Positions 10,279 through 21,749 of a stretch of 64,000 nt of DNA are shown one piece after another. Below the pieces are notes generated by a model that was not told the origin of the DNA, ran no database searches, and was given only the letters and a program-made list of their open reading frames with translations. The DNA comes from Sthenelais limicola. Lineage: Eukaryota > Annelida > Polychaeta > Phyllodocida > Sigalionidae. Position numbers and translations under genes: made by a program. The DNA lies in assembly GCA_942159475.1 (NCBI GenBank), contig OW804097.1:117588789-117652788 (forward strand). Direction: 5' to 3'. Each line of letters begins with the position of its first letter. Within the stretch, counting starts at the first letter, position 1.

Positions 10279-11484
10279 TGGGTATTGCTTTCCATTTACT
10301 GTAGCGTGCTTGATTATGTATCCTTTTACTGGTATCCTACGACCATTGTAATCCGTTAGTTTCACCAATATGGGCTTGAGTTTTGGCCTCACTTTCAATA
10401 CTAGGTAGTCCTGATAATTCATGAGGTCTGCCCCTGCTCCTGTGTCCAGTTTGCAAGTGACCGTGTCCTCAGACATTTTGATGTGTGAGGCCCACTTGTG
10501 TGACCTGCTAATCTTCACTGAGAGTACGCCATGTTGGTCCTCCTTCTGTATGTTGCCAATAAATATGGCGTCGACCTCCTCTTCTATGTTTCGCATCTGT
10601 GCATCCTCCTGCACCACTTCATCCACTCTGCCCCAGCATTTGGTCTCCAGGTGACCCTTTCTGTTGCATCGCTCACATCTGTGGTGCCAGGCTGGGCAGT
10701 TTCTTAGTGCATGCTTTGTCCCGCACTTCTTACAGTCAATCATTCGTGCTGCTGAGCGGGTGTCACTCCGTGTGTCACCCCTGGAGGGACCTCCACGGTC
10801 CTGGGTCGTGTGGGCCATCTGCTGCCTGTGCTGTGCGGTCTTCGCACGTGGCTTCCCCACATAGTTTACAGTTTCTTGTATCCCTGGATCCATTGCTTGC
10901 ATCTCTGCTCTGGTTTGAGCAGCTCTTTTACATGTGTTTAGTGCATCTTCCAATGTGAGATCTTCCTTCTTAATTAACTTCTCCTTCAAAGCTGCATCTC
11001 TCATGCCTACCACCATTCTTTCGAGGATAAAATCATCTTCATTATCCCCCCACTCGCATGTGGCTGCCTTGATGCGGAGGTCTGTGACATAGGCATCCAC
11101 TGATTCACCCTCCTGTTGGTTGCGGGTATTAAACACATACCTCTCGAAGAATCTGTTCCTCTTTGGTGAACAATACTCATCAAACTTCCTTAGCATGGTT
11201 CTAAAGTCTGTCTTGTCCTCTGCTGGTATTCGGTCTCGCCCCTCTACTCTTGGAGGACCCGCATTAGCTATAACTGCAGGAACCTCCGGCGCCCATCTTC
11301 TAGACTTGTAAATCCTCTTCGCCTCCCTACCCGCCACATGGAGGAAGAGCGATGTCTGCTTGGAGGGGTTGTCCACGTTTACGGCATCCACATACCACAG
11401 AAAGTCCTCTTTATATGTCTCCCAGTTCTCTGCCACATTGCCAGTGGAAAAGTCCATCCGTTCTGGTGGTCTAATTCCTTCCAT
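10189..11484 (-). CDS. gag: Gypsy Gag and N-terminal protease, truncated
   Basis: 431 residues. Residues 1 to about 240 form the Gag capsid-like region. Two zinc knuckles follow: an unusual CX2CX3HX4C (C251, C254, H258, C263) and a standard CX2CX4HX4C (C270, C273, H278, C283). These should bind the element's RNA during particle assembly. The aspartic protease begins with DTG at 347-349. After about residue 402 the frame runs into element K and ends after 29 foreign residues, so the protease lacks its C-terminal half, which lies at the start of the pol frame. Gag and pol share one reading frame, so the parent element probably made one fused polyprotein without frameshifting (inference). The start codon is the first ATG after the primer-binding site. 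This copy may still make Gag. Confidence 0.9.
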   Translation of the reverse strand: MEGIRPPERMDFSTGNVAENWETYKEDFLWYVDAVNVDNPSKQTSLFLHVAGREAKRIYKSRRWAPEVPAVIANAGPPRVEGRDRIPAEDKTDFRTMLRKFDEYCSPKRNRFFERYVFNTRNQQEGESVDAYVTDLRIKAATCEWGDNEDDFILERMVVGMRDAALKEKLIKKEDLTLEDALNTCKRAAQTRAEMQAMDPGIQETVNYVGKPRAKTAQHRQQMAHTTQDRGGPSRGDTRSDTRSAARMIDCKKCGTKHALRNCPAWHHRCERCNRKGHLETKCWGRVDEVVQEDAQMRNIEEEVDAIFIGNIQKEDQHGVLSVKISRSHKWASHIKMSEDTVTCKLDTGAGADLMNYQDYLVLKVRPKLKPILVKLTDYNGRRIPVKGYIIKHATVNGKQYPEAHWKRLYTSRQDVNRALLPLRTVFSCVL

Positions 11485-11507
11485 TTTGGTATTTTCTCGC
11501 TCGTTTT

Positions 11508-11520
11508 ACTTCTGGTACCA
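11508..11520 (-). other. primer-binding site, probably tRNA-Leu
   Basis: On the minus strand TGGTACCAGAAGT directly follows the 5' LTR. The first nine bases fit the 3' end of leucine tRNAs ending CUGGUACCA. The tRNA identity is inference. Confidence 0.7.
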
Positions 11521-11657
11521 TGTATCGTTAAGCATGTGTAGTGAGTTGACGTCTTAACACCTTGTAAGTTTGAGTTCAACTGTCGTTTATTGGCTTGCTC
11601 CTGGGAGTGCTTCCAGTGGTCGCCACCCGGGGCAGCACCAGCTGGAGTATCCAGACA
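11521..11657 (-). repeat. 5' LTR of the Gypsy element
   Basis: 137 bp with TG...CA ends. Holds GACGTC where the other LTR has GATGTC, a typical CpG decay change. Flanked by GAGAA. Confidence 0.95.
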
Positions 11658-11990
11658 GAGAACAGATACACACCATCGCAAGTAAGACCCAATATGGTCT
11701 TATCCATATAATATACGGCTAGAGTGATTTCTAGGAAAGGAGGTAGAAAAGAAATGGTAGAAAGAAGGTTTTCTTTGTCCAGAATGTTCTCGGAATTTGT
11801 TGTTTTACAAATCACTTTACTCATCTTTAGAGGTCTCTCCTCCCTCTCTGGATGTCGTCGTATGTGGTTTGTGAAGGTATTTGGGGTGGAAATGTGATTT
11901 TGAAGCCTTTTTTAAATTGGGATAACCACACTCTATTTATAGCCTGGGAAAGCCCCTGTGAGATACTACGTCATTTCCCACAACCTAAGT
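11658..11990. other. no recognised feature
   Basis: Spacer to the right of the Gypsy element; no supported gene. Confidence 0.5.
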
Positions 11991-12077
11991 CCAGGGGGAC
12001 CTAGGGGGAGCATGAGGAAGAGGGGAGGGAGAGTGTGTGTGTGGGGGAGGGGGGTCGGAGAGGGGAGATGGAGCATT
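11991..12077 (+). repeat. G-rich purine tract 1
   Basis: Runs of G with GA and GT stretches (GGGGGAGGGGGG type). Shares the string GGAAGAGGGGAGGGAGA with the tract at 12331. Could form G-quadruplexes on the + strand. Confidence 0.7.
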
Positions 12078-12330
12078 ATTTTCTAATCAAACTTGAATAC
12101 ATAATTAAAAAGGTTTCTACCACTCTACCAAATGTAAAACAAATGTAAAATATGTAACAGCAACTTCATCATAGAAACTAAAACAAAATGTAATCCAAAA
12201 TATATCAGGAAATCTGGGAAGATCAACACACTTCAGAGTACTGCTGACAGATCATATATATGCTATCCCCTTTTTCTCCTTTATGTAACTGTATGCTTAA
12301 TGAGAAATAAAAGTTCAATTATGATAATAA
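12078..12330. other. no recognised feature
   Basis: AT-rich spacer between the two purine tracts. Confidence 0.5.
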
Positions 12331-12485
12331 TTAGGAAGAGGGGAGGGAGATGGGGGGGGGGGGGCGGGGGCAGAAGGGCGGGGGGAAATCGGAGATGGGG
12401 TTGGGAGGGAAAAACAGGTATGAAAGACAGAGAAGAGGGGGAAGGAAAAGAGGGAGAGGGGGAAGTGTGGGGAGAGAGAGTGACC
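12331..12485 (+). repeat. G-rich purine tract 2
   Basis: About 150 bp almost wholly A/G on one strand, including a run of 12 G. Extreme strand asymmetry; candidate for quadruplex or triplex structure. The apparent Gly/Arg- or Pro-rich frames in it are low-complexity artefacts. Confidence 0.8.
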
Positions 12486-12765
12486 GTCCGGAGGACGGGT
12501 ACTTTGCTAGTAGTTTATAATTTAAACAATTAAGGGTCAATAGATCGGATGATATGCTCGCAATCTGGTGGTATTATGACATAGATGAAACCACAAAGGT
12601 GGTGGGTACGAAAAATGTGCCCGCATCAAAAGGTAATGATGCCGGTAAAGAACATGGAAATTGCATAAGTTTTTTGAGGAGGTGGTGACAAGTTGTGCCT
12701 CACAACTCACTGGGGAGAGACTTCAAGTTTCAACAATAAGGGTAAAGGTAAGTGCTCATACTGGT

Positions 12766-13490
12766 CTAATAAAGGAATTTCTCATCTGCCCAAATTACAT
12801 TTGGCTTAATTTTGTTAGTGAATGCTTTATTGGTGTCAGAAGTTTGAACTTCTGTATCAAGAGAGTTCCAGTAGTGTGGGAGTTTGTAGAAGATTGACCT
12901 TCTTATGAGCTCAAGTCGTGGGGCCGGGCATTTGAATGAAAACCTATGCGGATTGTGCTGACGTGTGATCCTGGTTTTTGGTTTTAGCATATTCTCATTA
13001 TGTCTACATCTGTATGCTTGTTGTAGAATATGGAGTCTCCTCCTCTGTTTTAGTGGGAGCAGGCTAAATTGTCTATGGAAATCATCTGTATTCTGAAATC
13101 TATTGGATCTTGTTATTATTCTGAGTGAACGGTTTTGTAGTACTTGTAGGAATTGGAGTTTTGATTTTGGTGCTGAATCATAGAATATATCAGATTGGTC
13201 TAAAAGGGGTAATATGGTTGATTTGTTGACTTGGGTGCTGAGGTGGACATTTAGCCTGCTCCTGAGGTGAGGTGTTTGAAGAGCCAAAGTTTATGCGATA
13301 CTTTCTTTCTAATGTTAGAAAGATGTTTGTTAAAGGAAAGGGCACCGTCGACGACAGTCCCTAAGTATTTATATTCATTGACTTTTTCAAGTTGGCTGTT
13401 GCCAATATACAGTTTATGTTCAGAGGATTCGACTAGCCATTTGGTCAAGTCAAAAAAGGATAGCCTTATTATACGCAGGATATTCGGCAT
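12766..13490 (-). pseudogene. LINE reverse-transcriptase C-terminal fragment
   Basis: Two frames on the minus strand. The upstream one (13490-13251) has NEYKYLGTVVDGALSF, the conserved 'YKYLG...D..L.F..H' block after the RT palm. The downstream one (13287-12766) has KLQFLQVLQNRSLRI, LLPLKQRRRLHIL and a FYKLPHYWNSL stretch near the end. All are typical of Jockey/CR1/RTE-like LINE tails. A frame change lies between about 13251 and 13287. The palm with its catalytic box is absent, as expected for a 5'-truncated copy. It cannot retrotranspose. Confidence 0.8.
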
Positions 13491-14151
13491 AGTTTTGTGG
13501 AAGAACCTTCAGGAACCGTTCCAATATTGTCGTCGGATATTTAGACTTCAGATACAAGAATAAAATGGCTGAAATACATTACTGATCTCTGTTTTTACCA
13601 AGGACTTAAAGAAGAGACACACTAAGTTTAATCAATTTTGTTGTCGGGGAAAAATACCTCACCCGTAACTTCAAAATACATGTATAAATAATGATACAAT
13701 GTTCGTCATTATTCTTTTGATATGAAACATGTCATTAAATTCTTTAATGAAGATATGATCACTATCAGATTCGATTCCATAAGAGAAAGGATAAATGGAG
13801 CTCTATTGAAATTAAATATGTAATGACCCTTGGAGGAGAATAAAAACACAGACAATGTCTAATAAATTAATATTAATACTCTGGCTTTATTTTAATCATT
13901 TCACGAGGAGATCCATATGAAATCGTACAAATGCTAAAGAGATGTCTTTATAACATTGTGTAGTGATCTTCGGATTCGATCCGCTCAGCTAGTAATAAAA
14001 GCACACGACAAGTAGGCCTAAAGACCTTTGTACTACTTTTATTAACTCTTGAGACAAGCTCCCTTCGTCCTGTCTGGTCCTGGTGGACCAGCCACCTTAT
14101 AAAGGTACCACCAACGCAATCAAGGTGTCCAAAAGCAGGTATCACATGTAT
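13491..14151. other. no recognised feature
   Basis: AT-rich spacer. The LINE may extend somewhat into its left edge but no motif is visible. Confidence 0.5.
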
Positions 14152-14385
14152 GGGTCAGATTTTCAGAAAATGTACAATTGGCAGCTCTACACATTTAGGA
14201 AATTCTCCTAAATTAGGCTGAAAAATGAAGAATGCCGGGTATATCTGAATATATTTGGTACTTAACTGCATTGATTTAAAGTATCAGTTATGCTATGTTA
14301 AACTGCATTTTGAAGCTCATTTCTGTCTTAAATGTTGGCTATTTGAGAGGATTGGTGAATTGTACATTTTCTGAAAATCTGACCC
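14152..14385 (+). mobile_element. family A2 MITE
   Basis: Forward, full length. Flanks GTAT and ATAT, so the target duplication is one or two changes from perfect. Confidence 0.9.
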
Positions 14386-14554
14386 ATATAGTAATATGGT
14401 ATATAGAAATGGCACTGCCCACTGGGGATGGTACAAGCGCACTACCTTGAGCGGACAGCACCACACAACAACAAGAATACATATTACACTTCCCATACAC
14501 ATTATATACCCCAGACACACTACACGAAGTATACTGTGACTGTGGTTAATATGT

Positions 14555-14789
14555 GGGTCAGATTTTCTGAAAATGTACAATTGGCAGCTGTACACATTTA
14601 GTAAATTCTGCTAAATTAGACTGCAATTTGGTCAATACTAGGTAAATTCGAGTATATTTGGCATTGCATTGATTCTAGCAATCTGTTTGGCTAGGTTGAA
14701 CTGTGTTTTGAACTTTATTTTCGTCTGAAATTTGGGTTATCTGAGGGGATTGGTGAAGGTGAATTTTACATTTTCTGAAGATCTGACCC
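14555..14789 (+). mobile_element. family A1 MITE
   Basis: Forward, full length, target duplication ATGT/ATGT. Only 169 bp from the A2 copy to its left. Confidence 0.93.
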
Positions 14790-16003
14790 ATGTAGAAGCT
14801 TGATGAACGTCCCCGCAAAGCTGCGATTGGCCTGCGCGATCCTGCGCTGTATGGTAAGTGACATGTTGATTTCATACAGTAGTGACGTTAGTAGTATATG
14901 TAAATGTTCATATGGACGCGGCACTACAAATAGAATTTTGAGCGTATTCAGTTCTTGCAAGTCACACATCTACACGTATGAAAGTCTTCAGTAGTTGCTG
15001 AAATCAGTATTTTTTAAAACTTTCCAACTTCCCCAAAGTGTCAAATCCACATTTATTTTTCAAAAAACTCAAAATGCGATTGGCTAAATTTCGTCTACAT
15101 TTAAAGCAAAATAGAATTCACAAAATCTAGTATTTTGGGGTCCCAAAATGTGTCTTTAAACCAGTTTTAGATATTCTGTACAGGTAGTAGATGCCCTAAA
15201 TAAAAAGAATCCCCCCCCCCCCCCCCGCCCTCGTTATATTCGCTCACTTTCTGGTGCGGTGATTGTTTACTAGTCTGCAAATGTCAGCCCAACCCACTAG
15301 GTGTCAGCACTGTTGCTTCTCAACGCTGGGGGTCGAAAGTGAACCTTATTTGAGACCATGTTTCTAATTTCCATCTAAATAATTTCTCTTAACCTATATC
15401 AGTCATTTATAGTGTAACTATAAGCTTTCGCGATATCTTTGCGTCGCGCCCCGATTTATTGTAATTAAGGGACTTTCTATCAGCCTAGTGTTCTGGTCAC
15501 TTGTAATTCCAAAATGATTAATCGAGGATCTCACGTTTAGTTTGTCACAATATATTTCCACCTCTTCACCTGGTGATTGATTTTACACAATATTATTCTG
15601 TCTCTGTATAACTCATTTGCATAATTGTATTCTAGTATTATATTAGTTTTTCTAAACTACTAAGATTGAAATCTATGTGTGTAACTCTTGTAGAACTTGG
15701 ATTTAATATCTGATATTTTAAGAATAAGAATAGTGCATATTTTGTACAATATCTTGGCCAATAAAAACTATTAAAGAAACTTTCCCCATACTGTACCTGT
15801 ACCAGAATTTTCTATTTACCAAGTCATGGGTCAAATTACTTCAATGAATAAAAGGCGTATAAAATTTGACCCAAATTCCACATGCTGGGAGTTAATTGTG
15901 ACTTTGTTAGCGATGTCTAAATAGAGGTTTGGCGGTACCCAGCCACCTCATTATTTCATCTGATTGTTATCAATGTATTTCTGCCTTCTTCTAGGCCCCC
16001 AAA
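14790..16003. other. no recognised gene; poly-C run
   Basis: Unique AT-rich DNA. A run of 16 C occupies 15211-15226. No coding segment supported. Confidence 0.5.
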
Positions 16004-16278
16004 AAATAGGCGTGTTTCCGATTTACCCCCCCCCTCCTACCTAGAAAAACCTTAGCCTACCAAAAGCCTACCATTTTTTGACAAAAATGTTTATAAAAGC
16101 AGGAAAACGGGTTTTCCTAACCTGGAACTGTCAAAAAGCACATTTCCCATGTTTAAAACAAATATTGTTATGAAATAGATATTTTTTTCAGTTCCTGGGA
16201 GGTGGTTAAAAAAAAAAGAAGTTACCACCCCCCTACCCAGTTAGTTTTCAGCCAGATAAATCGGAAACGCACCTATTT
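16004..16278. mobile_element. element J: MITE
   Basis: 275 bp with ~22-bp inverted ends (AAATAGGCGTGTTTCCGATT and its near complement). Internal C-rich runs. No ORF. A single copy in this window. Confidence 0.75.
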
Positions 16279-17437
16279 GTTTGCCCTATCATTGAAAGTA
16301 AATGCAAGTGACCCCGCATTAAGGTATTGTTCCATTGGAATGTAACATTACTATCTGTAATAAAGGCAGTCTATTTGCATTCCTCTTCAAGATATAGAAA
16401 TTACCATGGGGAAAAAAGAAGAAGAAAAGGAGATATTTCTAATGTTTGTCATATCATTCAATTATTGTTGTATTCAGCTCGATGTAACCTGGTTTGAATT
16501 CTGTCCTGGTTTGGTAATAAAATCGTTTTGCAAAAATAAAAAAAAAGATATATAAATTAACAATGCTGTGTGTTTAATTATAACAGTTCCTGACTGTGTG
16601 CTTGCTTATAGTAGATTTGTGTATCTATTACAATTACCTGACTGTGTGCTTTGTTATAACATAATTACGATCAAGCTGTATAAATTGTTTGTGTTCTTTG
16701 GACCATTTCCTTAGATAAAACGATACATATACCACATAGCTAATCATACCATTTTGCCGGCTCAGGGCTAAGAAGAATACCACCACAGTGGTGAGCTGAG
16801 GGGCTGCTTTTTACAGTTTATCTTGTTAACAATGATGTATGTTAGCTCATACCTGAATAAAAACGAATAACAAATTTAACAACACAATTTTAGTAAATGA
16901 TTTTATTTGTTCGAGTATAAGTATGTATACAGTGATGAAATGATAGGTCCAATAAACATGATAATGAGCTGAGAATGAAATCATCGTATCCATAGGAAGA
17001 TAACAGTGTAACAAAATGTAATTCACAAAACATATATCTTGTATTCAACTTGCTTTACAAAAGCTACTTAAAAACGTTTGAGCTGCAGTCTTTCTCATCC
17101 AAACTGACCAGGCCACCTGTCGGAGCCAGAAGGATAAACATAGAAGGACCAAGAGAAGAAGAGCACGATGTGACTTGTCTTTGGACAGAAAGTATATAAA
17201 AATCGATCAGTTTTTGTCAAACGTAGTTCACACCGACCACCGACAAGTTCATTAATAGTAAACAGGGACGACCACTTTGCATATTTGGAAATACAATCGA
17301 GTGATCTCGTGGCAGGGGGTTGAAATCATGGATGGGTAGTATGAATCATACATAACTAACTAACAAAATATATGAGAACATCAACACTGCCAAGGCAGAA
17401 CGTGTGGGCTTCAAGCTCAATGAATTAAACAATAATA
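16279..17437. other. no recognised gene
   Basis: Contains short degenerate direct repeats (GACTGTGTGCTT at 16592 and 16642). A 60-residue open stretch near 17010-17200 lacks an ATG and resembles nothing I know. Confidence 0.45.
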
Positions 17438-17825
17438 TGTGATGTGTTTCAGGAAAATGAGTCACAAGTCGCATAAAATTGATTTTAAGATATTGTCATA
17501 TTTGAAAAGATGAGATCAAGCCGATTCTAATAGTAGTAAACAATAGGACATATAGGTAGTGTTTCTATGATTTAAGTTTGATATCTTTATTATTTTTTAA
17601 AAAAAAGTTATTAATATTTTTCGGTGGATTATTACTAATAAAGTACTTAAATATACTCCATAAGATGACCTTGGAAATGCATAGATTTATTTGATATATT
17701 GCCTTGAAATCTTGTACACTTATTAATGTAAATTAGAATATTCCAACAAAGATATCTTATAAATAAATCACTTTGAAAAATCTCCATTTTGCGACTTGTG
17801 ACTCATTTTCCTGAAACAGATCACA
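17438..17825 (+). mobile_element. family B MITE
   Basis: 388 bp with ~39-bp inverted ends (TGTGATGTGTTTCAGGAAAA ... complement). Flanked by TA on both sides. Both ends carry TGAGTCA/TGACTCA. Confidence 0.9.
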
Positions 17826-18103
17826 TATACGCGAGGAAAATTCTGGAAACAAATAAACCCATAGACACATCGTGAACTTGCATCTCTAAAATTGTTGATA
17901 TGAGGACGTTCTTGGACGACAGACATTAATGAAATCGGAGACAAACTGGATCTTTTGCGTTTGCACACATGTAAAAAAAGTGCATTGTACAATGAGTGAG
18001 GACATTTTCTGATCACGTGACCTTCTACCTACGAGGTGGAGGTGTCTATGATGTACAGTGTGTGTTCTAGAGTGTACGGATATAATAATATATGGGGAGT
18101 TAA

Positions 18104-18289
18104 GGTTGGTCTCCACTGGCTGCGGTAAGCCTTGCGATGTTGTTGTGATGGTTCTGTAGGTGAAAAGGAGTGGCGAAGTGCCCAGTGAACATGTAAGGAG
18201 GATCTTCTTACTCCTCTCCACCTACAGAACCAGCACATCACCATCACAAGGTTTACCGCAGAGTTTAACGCAGCCAGTAGAGACCACCC
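18104..18289. mobile_element. family D foldback MITE
   Basis: Inverted ends GGTTGGTCTCCACTGGCTGC, left target TTAA and right flank TTTAA. Almost the whole length folds back. Head-to-tail with the next D copy, which begins five bases on and shares the TTAA between them. Confidence 0.88.
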
Positions 18290-18294
18290 TTTAA

Positions 18295-18732
18295 GGTTGG
18301 TCTCCACTGGCTGCGGTAAGCTCTGCGGTAAGCCTTGCCATGGTGCTGTGTTGGTGAGAAGTGGCGAGTTCCTGAGTACATGATTAACTGACCATATGGG
18401 TCAGATTGTCAGAAAATGTACAATTGGCAGCTGTACACATTTACCAAATTGTACTAAATTAAGCTGCAATTTGGTCAATACTGGGTAAATTCGCATATAT
18501 TCGGTATTGCATTGATTCCAGCAATCTGTTTGGTTAGGTTGAACTGTATTTTGAACTTTATTTTCGTCTGAAATTTGGGTTATTTGAGAGGATTGGTGAA
18601 GGTCAAATTGTACATTTTCTGAAAATCTGACCCATGTAGGCAAGGACCTCGTCATTCCTTACCACCTACAGAACCAGCACAAACCATCGCAAGGCTTACC
18701 GCAGAGCTTATCGCAGCCAATGGAGACCACCC
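18295..18732. mobile_element. family D foldback MITE with A insertion
   Basis: About 198 bp of D sequence split by a family A copy at 18398-18633. The two halves join cleanly across the insert. Left target TTAA; right flank TTTATT. Confidence 0.9.
18398..18633 (+). mobile_element. family A1 MITE nested in D
   Basis: Forward, full length, between ATAT and ATGT. It split a pre-existing D element, so here A moved after D. Confidence 0.93.
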
Positions 18733-19499
18733 TTTATTCCAGCCAAGTTCATAGTATGTATCCGTCCGCAAGCCACTTTTTTGCATCAGTTAAGGAACGC
18801 TCAATGTATTAGTGTGAAGATAATAACCACCTGTACACCAGGAGACACGGAAACAACCACTTCTTCAGTGTTTGGTCCTCAGATGTAGAAAGAGGAAAAA
18901 TGGTGGATTCTTAATTCGTTTATATTCCAAGCTTCTAATACCTGATCATGTACAAAGTCTCTACTCTAAACATGCATTTTCTCAGAGCTATGTTTTCTGA
19001 TAGATATCATTTTTCCTTAAACAAAGCCACATTTCTCCGAGAGTTAAAACTCGGATGATCGTTTTTACCGTCATGTGCACTATCATAGAATAGACAATAC
19101 GTAAAACCATGAAGCTAACACGGTAAATAATAATATGGTATCATATATGTCAACATCAGCAAGTGCAGCCAAGCGTTATTTATCATAAATTCGTACATGG
19201 CGTTAGTTAGGGAAATCCCTGTCACAAAATGCTTTATATGTGTATAATCAGGAGCATGAGATGGAACAAGTACACAAGCGTATCTTTAAAATAATTAATG
19301 TCTGATATAAGATATAAATTACAGGCTTTCAACAATCAAATATTCTTATTCTGGGTTGTTTTTTCAAAATCAATGTGGACTTCACCTTGCTTCCTATTGT
19401 ACAAAGAAATTGATGATAACATTTCGTGCATATTATTCTATGGATGTTTGTCAATGTGTGACACTGATATAATTGTATATATACGAACGCTACCTCATT
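18733..19499. other. no recognised feature
   Basis: AT-rich spacer with no supported gene. Confidence 0.5.
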
Positions 19500-19915
19500 T
19501 GTGATCTGTTTCATGAAAATGAGTCACAAGTCGCAAGAAATGGGTTTTGAGATACCATTATATTTGGAAAGATGAGATCAAGCCCATTCCAATGATAGTG
19601 AACAGTCTACTAATCCAATAAGTATTTCTATAATTTATGTTTGATATTTTTATTTTTGAAAAAAGAGTTTGCAATATTTCGGGGGGGGGGGGCAATAACC
19701 AGTAAAGTAACTAAATGTACTCCATATTAGAACCTTTAAAACGAATGGATATATTACATAATATACTGTCCTGAAATTTGGTACATCGATCGATATAACT
19801 ATAAGTGATGAACTCTTCAAAGATAAGAACATTCCAATAAGTGATCTTGCAAAATAAACACTTTGACAAATATCATTTTTGCGACTTGTGACTCATTTCC
19901 TTGAAACACATCACA
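19500..19915 (+). mobile_element. family B MITE
   Basis: 416 bp, both ends intact, with a run of 12 G inside (19681-19692). AP-1-like heptamers in both ends. Confidence 0.9.
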
Positions 19916-20032
19916 TTTTGTGTTGTGTTAAAGCAGTATTATGGATCTTATATAGGCGGCTGAAGGTGTATGATCAAATCCATCATTTTAAGTTTTTATC
20001 TTGTGTACAATGTATATGTTCAGAACTTTTGA

Positions 20033-20439
20033 TTGCACCGTTTTAGGAAAATGAGTCATAGTCGCAAAATATAGATTTTGAGATATCACCCTATTTGAAA
20101 AGATGAGACCAACCCGATTCCAATGAATGTAAACATTAAGGACATCTAATAAATACTTTTACCTTTTTAGTTAGATATTTTTATTTTAAAAAAAAAAGTT
20201 TGCAATATTTCTGGGTGGATAATTACCAGTAAAGTAGCTAAATATACTCAATGGGATGATCTAAGAAACGCACTGATATAATTAATTAACAGTTTTGAAA
20301 TTTGGTAGATATATTCATAAAACCACAAGGACTAGACACTCCAACATGAAAATATTCCAACAGAGAGATCTTGTAAGTAAACGACTTTGAAAAAAAAAAA
20401 TATTTCCAACTTGTGACTCATTTTCCTGAAACACATCAT
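20033..20439 (+). mobile_element. family B MITE, left tip eroded
   Basis: The right end is nearly intact (ends CATCATA). The left starts CCGTTTTAGGAAAATGAGTC without the terminal TGTGAT. Lies 118 bp from the previous B copy in the same orientation. Confidence 0.85.
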
Positions 20440-20981
20440 AATTAAGAAAAACATATCAGGTCGAATACCCATCGGAATGTTCTCTTCTAGACTTAGGTAT
20501 CGCAATGGAGGATATTTCTCCACCTGTTAATGTTGAAAAGTTACATGAATCATTTGTGTTCGTGTGTTCTGCGTAGGATTAGTGGTTTTAGGTCTGAGGG
20601 GGAAACAGGAGAATGAATGGGATATATGTATATATTATCACTCTATTATTCATGAAGAACACTATAAATGTATCAATAAACAAACTACTTTACCAAGTAA
20701 CTCGCCATCTGCGCTCAATAATAAGACATATTGTCAGTAATCATCGTTATAATATTATCATCTAATTGTTCTGTGCCGATTGTTGAATATCCAATGTCGA
20801 AATTCGACAACCTTTCTTATCTTAATCACTTGCATTAAAGGTTTCACAAGTTTAAAGTTTAAGTTTGCATTAAAGGTTTCAGAACTATATCATTATATAA
20901 CAGTATTGTGTTAAACACCAATTCGCTAAGATTTTCATAGTCACGTATTTTCGATTGGAACATTTCCTTGTCTTCATACCT
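20440..20981. other. no recognised gene
   Basis: Holds a local direct repeat (TGCATTAAAGGTTTCA at 20833 and 20868). Otherwise plain AT-rich DNA. Confidence 0.5.
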
Positions 20982-21216
20982 GGGTCAGATTTTCAGAAAA
21001 TGCACAATCGGCAGCTGTATACATTTAGTAAATTCTCCTAAATTAAGCTGCAATTTGGCCAATACTGGGTAAATTCAAGTATATTCGACATTGTATTGAT
21101 TCTAGCAATCTGTTTGGTTAGGTTGAACTGTATTTTGAACTTTATTTTCGGCTGAAATTGTGGTTATTTGAGAAGATTGGCGAAGTTAAATTGTACATTT
21201 TCTGAAAATTTGACCC
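20982..21216 (+). mobile_element. family A1 MITE
   Basis: Forward, full length. Target duplication ACCT/ACCT, a GC-containing site that supports a 4-bp duplication rather than AT-rich coincidence. Confidence 0.94.
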
Positions 21217-21548
21217 ACCTATGTATTTTCTAAAGGGTTGTGACCAATCCCTTCCACTTGATCAGTAGGATTGGGTCATTATAGTCGCCTTGATCTAAGT
21301 ACTTTACTTGATATTTGTCTCCGTTAAATTGTTTAATATTAGAAGCTGTCAGACTGTGGGAGAATCTGACAAATATTCTACACAGATTATGAACTCTTTA
21401 ATTTTCGATTCAGAATTATAGAAGATGTGTGCCATGAGAGAAAATAGAATCTATAAAATCTTAAAAGTCTACGTCTATAGTTGGTGATTAAAATGAAAAT
21501 TCGTGGTTATATCATAATTATGCGTCCAGGTTCAGATTCGCACCTTAA
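21217..21548. other. no recognised feature
   Basis: AT-rich spacer. Confidence 0.5.
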
Positions 21549-21749
21549 GCCGTGGACACACACAGCCGATTTGGCTCCCGATTGCCCCCCGATTTTGGTC
21601 TCCCGATAAATCCTAGGATTTCATTTCAAGCCCTGGTTTATGTTTTTGAAATAACATCGACCAGGATTGGAAATGAAATCCTAGGATTACTTGGAAGACC
21701 AAAATCGGGGGACAATCGGGAGCCAAATCGGCTGTGTGCGTCCACGTCT
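21549..21749. mobile_element. family E foldback MITE
   Basis: About 201 bp. Ends GCCGTGGACACACACAGCCG and its complement. TTAA on both sides. Internal arms CCCGATTTTGGTC and GACCAAAATCGGG also pair. Confidence 0.9.

Larger units (their letters stand above)
6898..11657 (-). mobile_element. Ty3/Gypsy LTR retrotransposon (Mag/K02A2.6-like)
   Basis: Complete 4.76-kb element read on the minus strand. Seen directly: two 137-bp LTRs that begin TG and end CA; a GAGAA 5-bp target duplication at both outer edges; a primer-binding site next to the 5' LTR; a polypurine tract next to the 3' LTR; a Gag-protease frame; then RT, RNase H and integrase in the Ty3/Gypsy order. No envelope frame. The LTRs differ at one base (T at 6927, C at 11550), so the insertion is recent. 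Very short LTRs and the pol sequence style fit the Mag lineage; that placement is inference. A 234-bp insert at 10045-10278 interrupts the protease, so this copy cannot make a full Gag-Pol chain. Confidence 0.95.

Noticed and set aside
12300..12540. Gly/Arg-rich or Pro/Ser-rich protein
   Set aside because: Low-complexity translation of the purine tract on both strands.
17010..17200. 60-residue open stretch ending near 17200
   Set aside because: No ATG, no splice site I can defend and no family resemblance.
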